Assembly: GCA_026210745.1 (NCBI GenBank)
Contig: CP110630.1
Location: forward strand, 1,984,001 to 2,048,000
DNA length: 64,000 bases
Origin: Exobasidium rhododendri
Taxonomy: Eukaryota; Basidiomycota; Exobasidiomycetes; Exobasidiales; Exobasidiaceae
Reading direction: 5' to 3'
Shown one piece after another: positions 19,625 through 29,221 of this stretch; position 1 is the stretch's first letter, and each line of letters opens with the position of its first letter. The position numbers were made by a program, and so were the translations under genes. Below the pieces are notes generated by a model. It was not told the origin of the DNA. It worked only from the letters and a program-made list of their open reading frames with translations, and searched no databases.

Positions 19625-21175
19625 ATGTCGGCCGTTCTCGCACGATTCAGGCGATCCATTCGCGATCCTGATCAGCCTGCTAGTGATGTACATGATGGTG
19701 TGATGCGACAAAGGACTCCTTCGCCCACAACATCGTCCACTGTTGAAGAAGGAGGAGGAGGAGGAGGACGAATCGGCTCACCTCAGGTAGTCGAGAAAGA
19801 AGTGTCAAACGATGGCAAAGGAAAGGGCGAGGAGAAGGACGAATATGCAGCAAGAGTCGAGGTAGTTGCCGCGCAACAAAATGACGGCGAGATCAAGTAC
19901 AGGACAATGTCGTGGAAGAAGTGCGCTGCTATCCTTTTTGGTGAATACGTTTGCTTGGCAATCTTGTCCTTTCCTTGGGCATTCAATACATTGGGAATGG
20001 CCGGTGGAGTTATTTCGACACTTGGCTTGGGCGTCGTCGCCCTATACACATCCATGACGCTCTGGAGGTACTGCATGAAGCATCCTGATCTACTGCACAT
20101 AGCCGATATTGGAAGACAACTCACTGGTTCCGCCTGGGGGTACGAATTGACTGCCATTGCCCTCATTCTCAACAACACTTTCATTCAAGGGCTACACACG
20201 CTCACGGGTAGTGAAATTCTCAACGTCCTTAGTGAGCACGGTACGTGTACTTTGGTCTTCAGCATCGTCATCATGCTTCTTTGCTTCTTGCTCACCCTGC
20301 CAAGGAAGATCGAACATGTAGCCACGATGGGAATCGTGTCTGCCATCTCCATGGGAATCGCCATTCTTCTTGTCCTCATCTTCACGGGTATTCAAGGTCG
20401 CGAGCCAGTCACCATTGAGCCGGGCAAGCCCGTGAAGATCACTGCTTGGGCCCCTGAAGGAACCACCTTCGTAGACGGCTTCAACGCCTTTCTCAATCTG
20501 GTGTTTACGTGGGTAGGACAGATCTGCTACCCCAGCTTCATCGCAGAGATGGAGCATCCGGAAGACTTCCCCAAAGCGCTGTACGCCGTCACGATTGCCG
20601 AATTTGTCCTCTTTACATTGGTCGGGATCGTCGTGTACTACTACTGCGGTCAATACACCCAGACTCCTGCTGTTGCCAACTTGAAGCCGATCTTCAAGAA
20701 GATCAGCTTTGCTTTTGTCTTGCCTACGACAATCATCATTGGCGTCATTTACGCCAGTGTAGTCGTGCGTTACCTTTTCCATCGCTTCACCTTCGACACT
20801 CGGCATTACAACAATCACACGGTAAAGGGATGGTCTATCTGGATCGGGTGCTGTGCGTTCACCTGGATCTTTGGTTGGGTGATCGGAGAAGCTGTTCCAT
20901 TCTTCAGTGTCTTGCTTTCTCTCATGTCGGCCCTGTTTGATGGCTTCTTTGGCTTTATTTACTGGGCTCTAGCGTACAGAGAGATCAACAAGGGCAAACT
21001 CTGGAAAGGACAAGGTCTCCTTCGAAAGGCTGAATCGATCTTCAACGTCTTTCTGTTCTTTGCCGGCCTCTTCGTGTTCGGACCAGGTATCTACACGAGT
21101 GTCATTGCCATCATGCAGAGCTACTCCTCTGGAAGCGTCAAGTCTCCATTCACTTGCGCTGACAATTCCGTGTGA
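19625..21175 (+). CDS. Neutral amino-acid permease, AAAP family (Mtr-like)
   Basis: This is a proton-coupled amino-acid transporter of the AAAP (Aa_trans) family, resembling Neurospora Mtr; the exact substrate is not evident. It is intronless, with 516 residues from ATG 19625 (MSAVLARF). The cytosolic N-terminus (about 95 residues) has a poly-Gly run. It is followed by KYRTMSWKKCAAILFGEYV, which opens the first of about 11 membrane segments, then FPWAFNTLG, the conserved NTFIQGLHTLTG region, and GQICYPSFIAEMEHPEDFPKAL. The last segments end before a short polar tail. Its own upstream region is the gene-poor 3.4 kb. A truncated paralogue lies divergently at 15.8-16.2 kb. Confidence 0.92.
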   Translation: MSAVLARFRRSIRDPDQPASDVHDGVMRQRTPSPTTSSTVEEGGGGGGRIGSPQVVEKEVSNDGKGKGEEKDEYAARVEVVAAQQNDGEIKYRTMSWKKCAAILFGEYVCLAILSFPWAFNTLGMAGGVISTLGLGVVALYTSMTLWRYCMKHPDLLHIADIGRQLTGSAWGYELTAIALILNNTFIQGLHTLTGSEILNVLSEHGTCTLVFSIVIMLLCFLLTLPRKIEHVATMGIVSAISMGIAILLVLIFTGIQGREPVTIEPGKPVKITAWAPEGTTFVDGFNAFLNLVFTWVGQICYPSFIAEMEHPEDFPKALYAVTIAEFVLFTLVGIVVYYYCGQYTQTPAVANLKPIFKKISFAFVLPTTIIIGVIYASVVVRYLFHRFTFDTRHYNNHTVKGWSIWIGCCAFTWIFGWVIGEAVPFFSVLLSLMSALFDGFFGFIYWALAYREINKGKLWKGQGLLRKAESIFNVFLFFAGLFVFGPGIYTSVIAIMQSYSSGSVKSPFTCADNSV

Positions 21176-21581
21176 TGTTTTTTGTTGCTCTTGATTCCCA
21201 ACTCGCCAATTTTGTCTCACTTTTTCTTGCCGTGTATCAAAATATTACTCTGCATTGCCAATTGTATTTATCAGAAGAAGAGAAGTCGTCTACGCACCCC
21301 TTGCGTCCATAATGTCGTCTCCCCCATCCTGCTAGTAACCCTACAGGGAAGGTGTCCGCATATACCGGTAGATCTTCAGACTGTTCCACGTGTGTGCGGA
21401 GTGCGCGCGGCCCTGGACCTGGCGTTAATCGGGGAAGGGGGTGGGGGGGGGGGGGGGCAGTGCGTAAAGTGCGCAAAAAAGCTCAGCCGGGGAAAGGCCA
21501 CTGCCATTTAAAAGGCTCTAAGGCTGCCGCCACTTGTCACACGAGAACGCTGACCCCCTTCTCAACGACGTCTACTTTATC
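21176..21581. other. Spacer with a long G-run (possible G-quadruplex)
   Basis: This is the 3' region of the transporter and the promoter of the next gene. 21431-21457 reads G4-AA-G5-T-G15, which could form a G-quadruplex on the plus strand. A CACGTG box lies just before it near 21388. Confidence 0.5.
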
Positions 21582-22187
21582 ATGTCGACTGCACAAGACC
21601 TCCTACTGCCTAAGCACAACAACCACACTCAGGAAGCAGAATCACTATCGGCTCCTCCATCTTATCAAGATGACAAATCCCCCTGCAAGTTCAGAGGTGG
21701 ACGTCGAGGAATGTGCCACTCCCGCAGAAAGCTCTCTTTCTTTCAACGATTTGCTCTACGATTCGTAGTCTATTTCATGCTCTCAGCACTTTACATGGAG
21801 AGGACTAGTGTCTTTGCAGGATTGAGCAAGATTGGGGATGGCATTGCTACAAACACCCCAATCTGGATCGTCTCAGCCATCAACGCCTTCAAGACTTTTG
21901 CCTATGTGCCATTTGACATCTCTACTTACTTTGGCCTTGCTCTCTATTCGGCCTTCTTTGCTCTTTTCTTCACCTTTGTACGCATGAGATTGATGCAAAA
22001 AAGAAAGGCAAGGTTCCTCGAATGGAAGAAGAGCGGAAAAGATCACTTTGATGGAGGACATCGTCACCGACATCACCGTCATGTCCACTTTGGCCCGCGA
22101 TTTGTCACACCCAATCAGGAGGCCCAGTACTCGGATGATGTGAAGAAAGGAACGGAAGTAGAGACACTTGTCAACATTCAAGAGTGA
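21582..22187 (+). CDS. Small membrane protein, function unknown
   Basis: It is intronless, 201 residues from ATG 21582 (MSTAQDLLL); an in-frame extension upstream lacks an ATG. A polar, proline-containing N-terminus is followed by a hydrophobic stretch (FALRFVVYFMLSALYM) and a second one (YFGLALYSAFFALFFTFV), so it is probably a two-pass membrane protein. A basic segment and a His-rich motif (HRHRHHRHVHFG) follow, then an acidic tail. I do not recognise the family. The stop lies 16 bp from the end of the convergent dioxygenase gene. Confidence 0.7.
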   Translation: MSTAQDLLLPKHNNHTQEAESLSAPPSYQDDKSPCKFRGGRRGMCHSRRKLSFFQRFALRFVVYFMLSALYMERTSVFAGLSKIGDGIATNTPIWIVSAINAFKTFAYVPFDISTYFGLALYSAFFALFFTFVRMRLMQKRKARFLEWKKSGKDHFDGGHRHRHHRHVHFGPRFVTPNQEAQYSDDVKKGTEVETLVNIQE

Positions 22188-22203
22188 TGGCCACCGTTCT
22201 GTA

Positions 22204-23046
22204 TCATCTTCCGTTTTGGCTTCTTTCCAATCTTGTGTCCACTCTCATCTCCGGCTTGACCTCATTCTTCTCTTCCCTGTGAATACTATGAGTTCCAACA
22301 TTATCTTCTTCACCTTCTGTTCTGTACCACCGAATAGTGATGCTGAGCCTTTGCTTTCGGGGATGGTATGTCGGCGGGCTTCCTCTCACACCTTGTACCC
22401 AGTCCCCCGTACGTTCCGGAATGCCGTGACTCCATTCCCACCTACTTTCACCACTCAACACACACAGCGAGCAAGGCATGAGGTAGACGCTATGCAACTT
22501 CTCTTTTTCCTCCTCCTTCTGAAATGTCATGGCGATCCCTGAACCGAAGGAGAAGATCATGATTCCGTCGAGGAATTTATTAGGCAAGTCGATGTGTGAG
22601 CTTATCCCTTGACCGGGTTGGTAGCAATTGAGAATCAGCTGACGAGTGATCGAGCAAGCCGGCGATCCTTGGAAGATTGTCAGGCTCGGATCTGGAAAGA
22701 GAAGGGTGAGGACGTCCGGTGGTAGAGACGGGGCCTCTCTCAGACGACTTGCAGCAAGCGACAAGAGCTCGTGCGTCCAACTCGGTAGCCCAGCATCTTG
22801 ACATCTATCTCTCGACCCAAACAGTACCGCTTGATCTCTGCCATTATCCACATCAAAGTAGTCTTGATTTATGACGTCTTGCACAATGTGTTCACTCTCT
22901 GAGCTTATGATAAAGCCTGGGAAGTAGAAGAGACCTGGAATTTCGGGTCCTGACATCGTAGACACGAGGTCGGAGGGCAGCAATTCTGTCGCTTCGGAAG
23001 ACTGTGTAGGTGACGATGGGGGAGTGAACAGTGGCGACTCTGACAT
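22204..23046 (-). CDS. AlkB-like 2-oxoglutarate/Fe(II) dioxygenase
   Basis: Members of this family oxidatively remove alkyl groups from nucleic acids, or act on tRNA or proteins. It is a single exon of 280 residues. The fold signature is clear: NCYQPGQGISSHIDLPN with the iron ligands His151 and Asp153, the third ligand His207 in WSHGIPER, and the 2-oxoglutarate-binding arginines in RLSITIRW (Arg233 and Arg239). Spacing is as in AlkB homologues, and it looks closest to the ALKBH4/6/7/8 side rather than bacterial AlkB. The tail after residue 250 is charged and unrelated. Its substrate cannot be told from sequence. Confidence 0.85.
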   Translation of the reverse strand: MSESPLFTPPSSPTQSSEATELLPSDLVSTMSGPEIPGLFYFPGFIISSESEHIVQDVINQDYFDVDNGRDQAVLFGSRDRCQDAGLPSWTHELLSLAASRLREAPSLPPDVLTLLFPDPSLTIFQGSPACSITRQLILNCYQPGQGISSHIDLPNKFLDGIMIFSFGSGIAMTFQKEEEKEKLHSVYLMPCSLCVLSGESRWEWSHGIPERTGDWVQGVRGSPPTYHPRKQRLSITIRWYRTEGEEDNVGTHSIHREEKNEVKPEMRVDTRLERSQNGR

Positions 23047-23391
23047 ACCACCCCCGAGACCACTTGAGCTACAAGACGCGCTTCCCCAGGCTTCTTTCTC
23101 TCTGGACGGAGCGGAGCATGGAAGTGCGACGATGGAAAAGGTTCCTTCTTGGTGTTGTACGTGTTGCTCTACTTTAATTAGCGCTAAATAATGAAGCAGA
23201 GCGCCTGGAATGCCTCAAAATATATACACTGTTAGATAAATAATAACTATTTTTTTTGTTTGTTTCCCCTCCTCCCCTTCGCATCACTACTCCATCATCT
23301 GCAGCGATTCAGTCGTCGACAGCCTTCCGCCTATGTCGAGATTAATCAACTAGTACATTCAAGATATTCTAGTTCTTCTGAGTGGAAGGCC
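23047..23391. other. Divergent spacer between dioxygenase and coiled-coil gene
   Basis: It contains AT-rich sequence around 23160-23255, including TATATA (23220-23225) and a T-run. No further feature was recognised. An in-frame open stretch precedes the next gene's ATG but has no ATG itself. Confidence 0.4.
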
Positions 23392-26300
23392 ATGGCGTCT
23401 ACACCACAAGAGCATCCCACAAGACGACGCAGGCTCAAAGCATCCGATGATAGTTTGGGGAACAGCATGCAAGGCTCTGCTAAAATTGGTGCCGCTCCAT
23501 ACGCTCCAAAGAGGGATAGCAACAGTCGCCAAACAGACCTCAAGGATGGACAGTTCGAAGCAGATGGTATGCAGGAGGAAGAAGAGGAAGAGGAGGAGAA
23601 TGATGATCAAGACGAGGATGAATACGAGGATAGTGGTGATATCTCGATTCTGCAGGACAATATCATGAAACAATCCAGGACAATCGACGATTTTACTAGG
23701 ATCATCGCAGATTGGAGAAATGAGAGGGAAAAAAGGCAAAAGGGAGATGGCGCCAGTAACAGAACTAGTTTCTACGGAGGGGATAATGCAGGGGCAAGCA
23801 CCTCTGCACTGGGTGTCAGGGGCTTACATGTCAAGGGGAGTGCACTATCGTTGAGAAGGGAGGCCGAATTGGGTAGACAATCGCTGGATGTCGATGCAGC
23901 CAGCCAGTACAGCTATGAGCCCTCATCTAGTGGTGAACAAGACGACGTCGGTGTATCGTCTGCAGCTGCTTCGCCGGTGGCCAGCCTTTCACCACTGGCC
24001 TTACAAGATGAAAACTCTTCGTCCTCCAAGACTGTCAAGGTGCGATGCACTTGTTGCTGTGGAAGGGGAACAAGGCGATGTAAGAGAGCAAGACGGGCTA
24101 CTCGGGAATGGAGCGAAGTAGAGAGTGACCTCAGACTCGCTGCTGAGATCGGTCAAGCTTTGCTCCGGAAGAATGATGGCTTACAAAGTGAAGTACATCA
24201 GAATCAACATGACTATTCGAACCGAATCGATTCTCTGATGAAGAAGTTGTCATCTTCCATACGGGAGGCTTCGATGCTAGAGAAAGAACGTGAGCAGAGC
24301 GAGATGAATCTGGAGGCGGCGGATGCTTCGAATCGATCATTGGTGAGGGAGTTGGACGAGTGCAGGAGAGAGGTAGTCAGACTCAGAGGCGCCACCACGA
24401 GAAACACAAACCTCGAAAGTACCTTGGAAAGGTCAATTGGGGAGACGAAAGATCTAAAGCAGGAACTGTCAGAGCAAAAAAAGAAGACGAGAAAGATGGA
24501 AAAGATGCATTTTGATGTCAGCAATGATTTAAGGATTGCCCTCATTGAAGGGAAGAGGCAAGCTCCTTCCGGAGATGGTAGAACGCAGAGAAGGGAGCAA
24601 TTCAAGACCATGGCAGAGGTGAGGTCGGGTGCATCGCCCAATGACACTTTAGAGGAGAGTAAGTGGGCTGAAGGGCTTGTCACTGAAATGGAAGAGATAC
24701 AAGTGGAGAACCAACAGCTAAGGGAGATGCTTGAAGCTCGGGGCGAAGAACTCGTCCAGCTGCGGGAAGACTGGAGTCATAGGGATGGTATGGCTGTCTC
24801 GCCGCTTCTCGGAGGCAGTATGAAGAATGAGGAGACAAGCTCAGGGGCCTTTGCTTCCCTGTCGAGCGAGATTATCGAAGCCAACGAATCAAGTCCTCTA
24901 GTTGCGGCAACACAACAATCTCCTTCCCGGAGCGCACACGATGCAAGGGCGCTTTCACCTGAGGTAATTCCAGCTCCGTCTTTGGCAGCATCAATTGCCT
25001 CGGATACTACAAGCGACACTGTTGTCATGGGGCGATCACCAACATTGCTTGCTGCACCCATCACCACGCACAAAGCCACCAAGGAGCTTCGAACTGCGCA
25101 ACTCATGGCACTCCTCGAAGCAATCCAGCGCATCTTCACTCGCTTGTCAAATGCCGACGTTGAGACACTCAGCAAACGACTGCAGAGACAAAATCTAACG
25201 GGAGACGTAGGTCACCTGGCCAGAACGACAGTCAATGGGATCTTGAAGGACGTCGATGGATTAAAGGACCAATTCCGCAGAGGCATGGAAGCAGAAAGTC
25301 GAAATCGGGACGCTGACACTGTATCTGTCGGCTCCAAGAACAGCAACAAGAGCGAAAAGGAGTCGGAAAGCTTGATAGCCAAGGCAGAATTCTTTGCGTT
25401 GATCAGGGTATTTCGGGAATTGTTTATCGAGATGGCGACCCTTCGGAAATCCGTCAACGAAATTAGCTTACAACCTCAGCACGCCGCTCGAATCTTACAA
25501 GAACAATTGGGGCTCAAATCGAGTGAAGACAAAGGAATGGGAGCGTGGATCGGAAGGATGTTCTCCGGCACAGCCCCGCTCGCAGGAGTCTCTACAACGA
25601 CAGCAGGCAGCATCAGCAGCAGCTCTGCCGGGCCCGCTTTGTCAGCGGCTACGAGTCCGTTAAACGCAACTTCGAGGCCACCTTCCCATCGAGTGACTTC
25701 CGGGCCTCAATTGACCAGTAGAGCCAGTGCTGCCGTGCTGCCTTCCATTGTGGCTGTAGAAGTAAAAGGAACTCATGCGACAGCTCAGAAGGTAGCAGAT
25801 GACGATCGGGACACGATCACGAGTCCACCTTCTCATAGTCGACCCACCGCTCTCCTTCGAAACAAGCGAAGTCTCTCACGCATCCAATCTCGGAATTTGA
25901 GCGGTCTCTTTGTAGGTTCTGTCCCGTCTGGCAACGATGAAGATGCCACTTTTTCCCCCTCGTCCTCCAACAATTTTGGATCGGCGCATACGAGACTGTC
26001 GACAGAGCAGCCAGGTCATCGTCAACATCGATTGTCACGGATCGTTGACGACGATGAAGTAAGTATTCACCAATCATTCACACCCAAGATGAGTCTGCGA
26101 CCAAGGAATTTGAGTGATTCTTCCATTCGAACGACTTACATGGAGGATGAGAACAAGTTTGGCAGATTGAATCACTCCACCGCTCATCACAAGGCACCTG
26201 CTGCCATCTCGCGGATCATCACTCCTTCCACACTCTCCTTGCAAGCCTCTTCCTCGCCTCTAGATACAGGGGTGATTCGGTCATCGACTTCTTCGACATT

Positions 26301-26637
26301 CTCAGATGATACTTCGTCGACCATCAGCACAAAGGAGATGAGAGAAGTCAGCACAACGGTCCCTTTTGTTGGCGGCTTCTTGTCAGGGCTTGCACCTCGA
26401 CCCGTCGTATCAAAGGCGCTGAGCTTTCTATCTGGTCCGTCCCTTACTCCACCGGCCCCACGCCTGCGCACTGCATCCTCTTCCGCGAAGCTCTCACTAG
26501 CGGCAGCGGCCTCTGGAGCAGCTTCAGGGGGTGGTACAGAGGGGAGTAGTCATCAGAATCGAAAGGAGCAGGGCAGGACTGGAGAAGACGACCTCCTTCG
26601 AGACAGCCAGAACCGCGCGAGAGAGTTGGGAATCTAG
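23392..26637 (+). CDS. Coiled-coil protein with CC1-box-like motif, candidate dynein adaptor
   Basis: It is intronless, 1081 residues from ATG 23392 (MASTPQEHPTRRRR). In order: a basic N-terminus, a Glu/Asp run near residue 65, a helix with DFTRIIADWRNE, serine-rich linker, and a Cys cluster RCTCCCGRGTRRC at about 222-234. Then comes DLRLAAEIGQALLRKNDGL, with AAEIG at residues 250-254, leading into a long coiled coil to about 500. A second conserved-looking helical block lies at about 565-700, and the C-terminus is Ser/Thr-rich and disordered. LAAEIGQALL closely matches the CC1 box (AAxxG) of BICD, Spindly and HAP1-type adaptors that binds dynein light intermediate chain. That role is an inference; no established name is assigned. 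Confidence 0.7.
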   Translation: MASTPQEHPTRRRRLKASDDSLGNSMQGSAKIGAAPYAPKRDSNSRQTDLKDGQFEADGMQEEEEEEEENDDQDEDEYEDSGDISILQDNIMKQSRTIDDFTRIIADWRNEREKRQKGDGASNRTSFYGGDNAGASTSALGVRGLHVKGSALSLRREAELGRQSLDVDAASQYSYEPSSSGEQDDVGVSSAAASPVASLSPLALQDENSSSSKTVKVRCTCCCGRGTRRCKRARRATREWSEVESDLRLAAEIGQALLRKNDGLQSEVHQNQHDYSNRIDSLMKKLSSSIREASMLEKEREQSEMNLEAADASNRSLVRELDECRREVVRLRGATTRNTNLESTLERSIGETKDLKQELSEQKKKTRKMEKMHFDVSNDLRIALIEGKRQAPSGDGRTQRREQFKTMAEVRSGASPNDTLEESKWAEGLVTEMEEIQVENQQLREMLEARGEELVQLREDWSHRDGMAVSPLLGGSMKNEETSSGAFASLSSEIIEANESSPLVAATQQSPSRSAHDARALSPEVIPAPSLAASIASDTTSDTVVMGRSPTLLAAPITTHKATKELRTAQLMALLEAIQRIFTRLSNADVETLSKRLQRQNLTGDVGHLARTTVNGILKDVDGLKDQFRRGMEAESRNRDADTVSVGSKNSNKSEKESESLIAKAEFFALIRVFRELFIEMATLRKSVNEISLQPQHAARILQEQLGLKSSEDKGMGAWIGRMFSGTAPLAGVSTTTAGSISSSSAGPALSAATSPLNATSRPPSHRVTSGPQLTSRASAAVLPSIVAVEVKGTHATAQKVADDDRDTITSPPSHSRPTALLRNKRSLSRIQSRNLSGLFVGSVPSGNDEDATFSPSSSNNFGSAHTRLSTEQPGHRQHRLSRIVDDDEVSIHQSFTPKMSLRPRNLSDSSIRTTYMEDENKFGRLNHSTAHHKAPAAISRIITPSTLSLQASSSPLDTGVIRSSTSSTFSDDTSSTISTKEMREVSTTVPFVGGFLSGLAPRPVVSKALSFLSGPSLTPPAPRLRTASSSAKLSLAAAASGAASGGGTEGSSHQNRKEQGRTGEDDLLRDSQNRARELGI

Positions 26638-26640
26638 GCA

Positions 26641-26669
26641 GCACACACACACACACTCACACACACACA

Positions 26670-26727
<58 letters not shown>
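26641..26727. repeat. (AC)n microsatellite
   Basis: About 87 bp of almost pure AC dinucleotide, interrupted twice by TC, directly after the coiled-coil gene's stop. Confidence 0.95.
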
Positions 26728-26728
<1 letters not shown>

Positions 26729-26839
26729 CTACACACAGGAATGACTGGTGTAATATCATCCTGTACTAAAGCTCTGTTTCGCTCTGCAAAAGAATACACA
26801 CACTCGACTTCCCGTTCTTAAAGGGCTCACTTTTACTTC

Positions 26840-28756
26840 CTAAGGAGCTTCTCCCAAGCCCTCCTCGCCCTCTTCGTCATCGTCTTCTGCTGGCCAATTA
26901 AGAGGTACGCGGTAGAGTCGAATGACTGCCTTGTTGGGATCTTTCACAAGAACGAACTTGGCAGGACCCTGCTCTTCTCCCTCCTTCAGTTTCCTTGCCA
27001 AGTCGGCAATCGTACGAACGATACCCCATCCATTGGAGAAATTAACGTTGATTTGAGCGGCAAACTCTTTCGGTTTGTAGGACTGAGTGCCCAAGATGAC
27101 GTGTCGAGAGGCATCCCTTGCATTCGCTCTGGAGATGTACCCAATCTTCATGTTATCAGCATTGGCTAAAACACTCTGAATGGCGAACCTGGCTAACTTG
27201 GCCCCGTTGTTCTTCATCTCTGTCGCAACCACGGCACCTCGTTGACTGTCCAGCTTCGATCTCCAATCTGGTGCTTTGCCTGCTCCTGGGTCGCGACTGT
27301 CAAACTCGTTGAGTGTCTTGATGGTGATGAACTGGTTTGGTTGTCCCTTCGTGGTGGGGTACATGATGGCGTCGATCTCTGCACGAACGATCAACTGTAC
27401 ATCATCATTGGGTGTAGAAAGATCAAACTTGCGGTATTTGTAAGCGCAGCTCGCCAATTGTTCCTTCTCCGTGCTTTCGTCGTAGAACGGATTTGGTCCG
27501 CTCGGCATCGTCTTCTTCTTCTTCTCATTGACGACTTGGAAGGCAAAGTTCTGGTTGATATACGTGGCTTCCAGGCTGAGATTGCCTGGTGTATTGATCT
27601 GAGCGGCTTTGTCTTTGCTGACCTCCCCTTCCTTCTGTTCCACCTCAAGCGGCGGCTCAATGGCATTTTCATTCACAGTGACGAAATCAAATGCACCACC
27701 GTCTCGTTTGTCCAGAAAGATGTTGTTGGAAGCATCACGAGAGACAACTATGTCCCACGGATACACGCTTCTTGGTGAGCACATAAGGAGAGCGAGAATA
27801 GAGTCTGTGGTGAAGATCCGGGTGGGTGCAGCGCTTGAATCTTCGTGCATTGGCTCGGCAGGTTGCGATGCTAATTCTTGAAGGACTGGGTCATCCGATG
27901 TAGTAGGATTGTATCGCACGCGGTCCATGGGCTGCAAGGGTTTTTCGAAACGAACGCTGCTGATACGGTCATACGTTCGGTCATACTCGAACAATGTTCC
28001 ATACATGGAGATATCTTCGCCCGTTCCCACATCAAGGCGAAGCTTGGACAATCGTGAAAACTCGATCTCTTCCTCTTGTTCCCAGTCCGGTCCGACGATG
28101 ACTGATGGTTCACGAATACGCTGCGGTCGATCCCAATCTCCTCTGAAACCACCTCGTCTTCCTCCTCCGCGCATCATACCGCCTCTTTGCATACCTCCTC
28201 GCATGTTTCTGCCGCTTTGAGGCGCTGCTCCTCCAAGTGCTGGTCTGCCACCCATGGCACCGCCTCCTCGCGAAGCACCACCTCGATTATTCGCACCCCT
28301 TCCACCTCTGTTCATGTTACTCAGACCACCGCCTCTCTTGGTTGTAGTTGCTCTAGTATTGTCGACCATGCTAAAGCTTGCTTCATCATTTCCATGGAAG
28401 TAGGTAAACGTGCTAGCACCGGCTCCATAACTCTGATTGCCCTCCCCTCTTCTTCCACCTCCTTGACCAGAAGCTGCACCTCTCAAACCAGCAGCGGCAC
28501 CTCGAATGGCACCACCTCTGTCGTCTCCACCTCTGCCACCATCTCTGCCACCATCTTGTTGTGCGCTGACACCGCTGCTGGCGTTCCAGTCGGCGAATCT
28601 TCCAATCTTGTCACCTTTGGCGAAAGGTGCAAACGGAATATCTCGAAATTCTTCGGGCAAAACCGAAGATGTGGCATCCTTTTGTGATGCTGCAGAGATC
28701 GGAGGCCCCCATAGATCCGTGACCTCTTGAAGGGCCGGAAGTTTGAAGCTAGCCAT
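26840..28756 (-). CDS. EIF3D: eIF3 subunit D (cap-binding translation factor)
   Basis: eIF3d is part of the eIF3 complex and can bind the mRNA cap. It is intronless, 638 residues from ATG 28756 (MASFKLPALQEVTDLWGPP), and the family's usual length is about 550. Typical features are the FAPFAKGDKIGRFADW motif, the RPQRIREPSV region, and a cap-binding fold region with SVYPWDIVVSR, plus NPFYDE and LNEFDSR. The C-terminus is acidic (EDDDEEGEEGLGEA). Residues of about 80-215 are an unusually long Gly/Arg (RGG) block that explains the extra length. The open frame extends upstream of the ATG, but the conserved N-terminus begins here. It is divergent from VID27. Confidence 0.96.
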   Translation of the reverse strand: MASFKLPALQEVTDLWGPPISAASQKDATSSVLPEEFRDIPFAPFAKGDKIGRFADWNASSGVSAQQDGGRDGGRGGDDRGGAIRGAAAGLRGAASGQGGGRRGEGNQSYGAGASTFTYFHGNDEASFSMVDNTRATTTKRGGGLSNMNRGGRGANNRGGASRGGGAMGGRPALGGAAPQSGRNMRGGMQRGGMMRGGGRRGGFRGDWDRPQRIREPSVIVGPDWEQEEEIEFSRLSKLRLDVGTGEDISMYGTLFEYDRTYDRISSVRFEKPLQPMDRVRYNPTTSDDPVLQELASQPAEPMHEDSSAAPTRIFTTDSILALLMCSPRSVYPWDIVVSRDASNNIFLDKRDGGAFDFVTVNENAIEPPLEVEQKEGEVSKDKAAQINTPGNLSLEATYINQNFAFQVVNEKKKKTMPSGPNPFYDESTEKEQLASCAYKYRKFDLSTPNDDVQLIVRAEIDAIMYPTTKGQPNQFITIKTLNEFDSRDPGAGKAPDWRSKLDSQRGAVVATEMKNNGAKLARFAIQSVLANADNMKIGYISRANARDASRHVILGTQSYKPKEFAAQINVNFSNGWGIVRTIADLARKLKEGEEQGPAKFVLVKDPNKAVIRLYRVPLNWPAEDDDEEGEEGLGEAP

Positions 28757-29221
28757 GAGGGACAAGGGGTTGTTGAGGAAGTAGAATGGAAAGTATCGAA
28801 TTGAGGAGAACGAACAATGGCGCACGCACTGCGGGCCATATGAGGGAGGAAGAAAAAAAAAGGAAGAACGGGAATTGAAGTGGCTGTCGGCCACGTGGAC
28901 GAATCCCCTTTCACTGACATCCTTCACCCAGAGCAACACAAATGATCCATAAAGTTGGTGCGCATCAATCGCAAGGTCGCGTCTCTTTTGAGATAGAAAA
29001 TGTGAAATGGACAAAAGGGCGGGCAGTAGGAGTAAAAAGTCGAGAGATAGGTGCGATCCTTCATTCTCTTGGCAGTTCAGGCAGCAGCCATCTTGAGATC
29101 ATCAGAGCACTGCGTAGAAGGGTGTCTCCTTTCCGCAACACTGTGACAGTACGAAAAGCCAGAGAAAGACAGGACCTCCTCCGTTCTTGGCGAAAGACAG
29201 GGATCGTCGCCGACACGCACG
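28757..29221. promoter_or_regulatory. eIF3d/VID27 bidirectional upstream region
   Basis: 465 bp separate the divergent start codons. A run of A lies at about 28852-28862. No named element was recognised. Confidence 0.35.

Noticed and set aside
26531-26821. Thr/His-repeat protein over the AC microsatellite
   Set aside because: Simple-repeat artefact downstream of the coiled-coil gene's stop.
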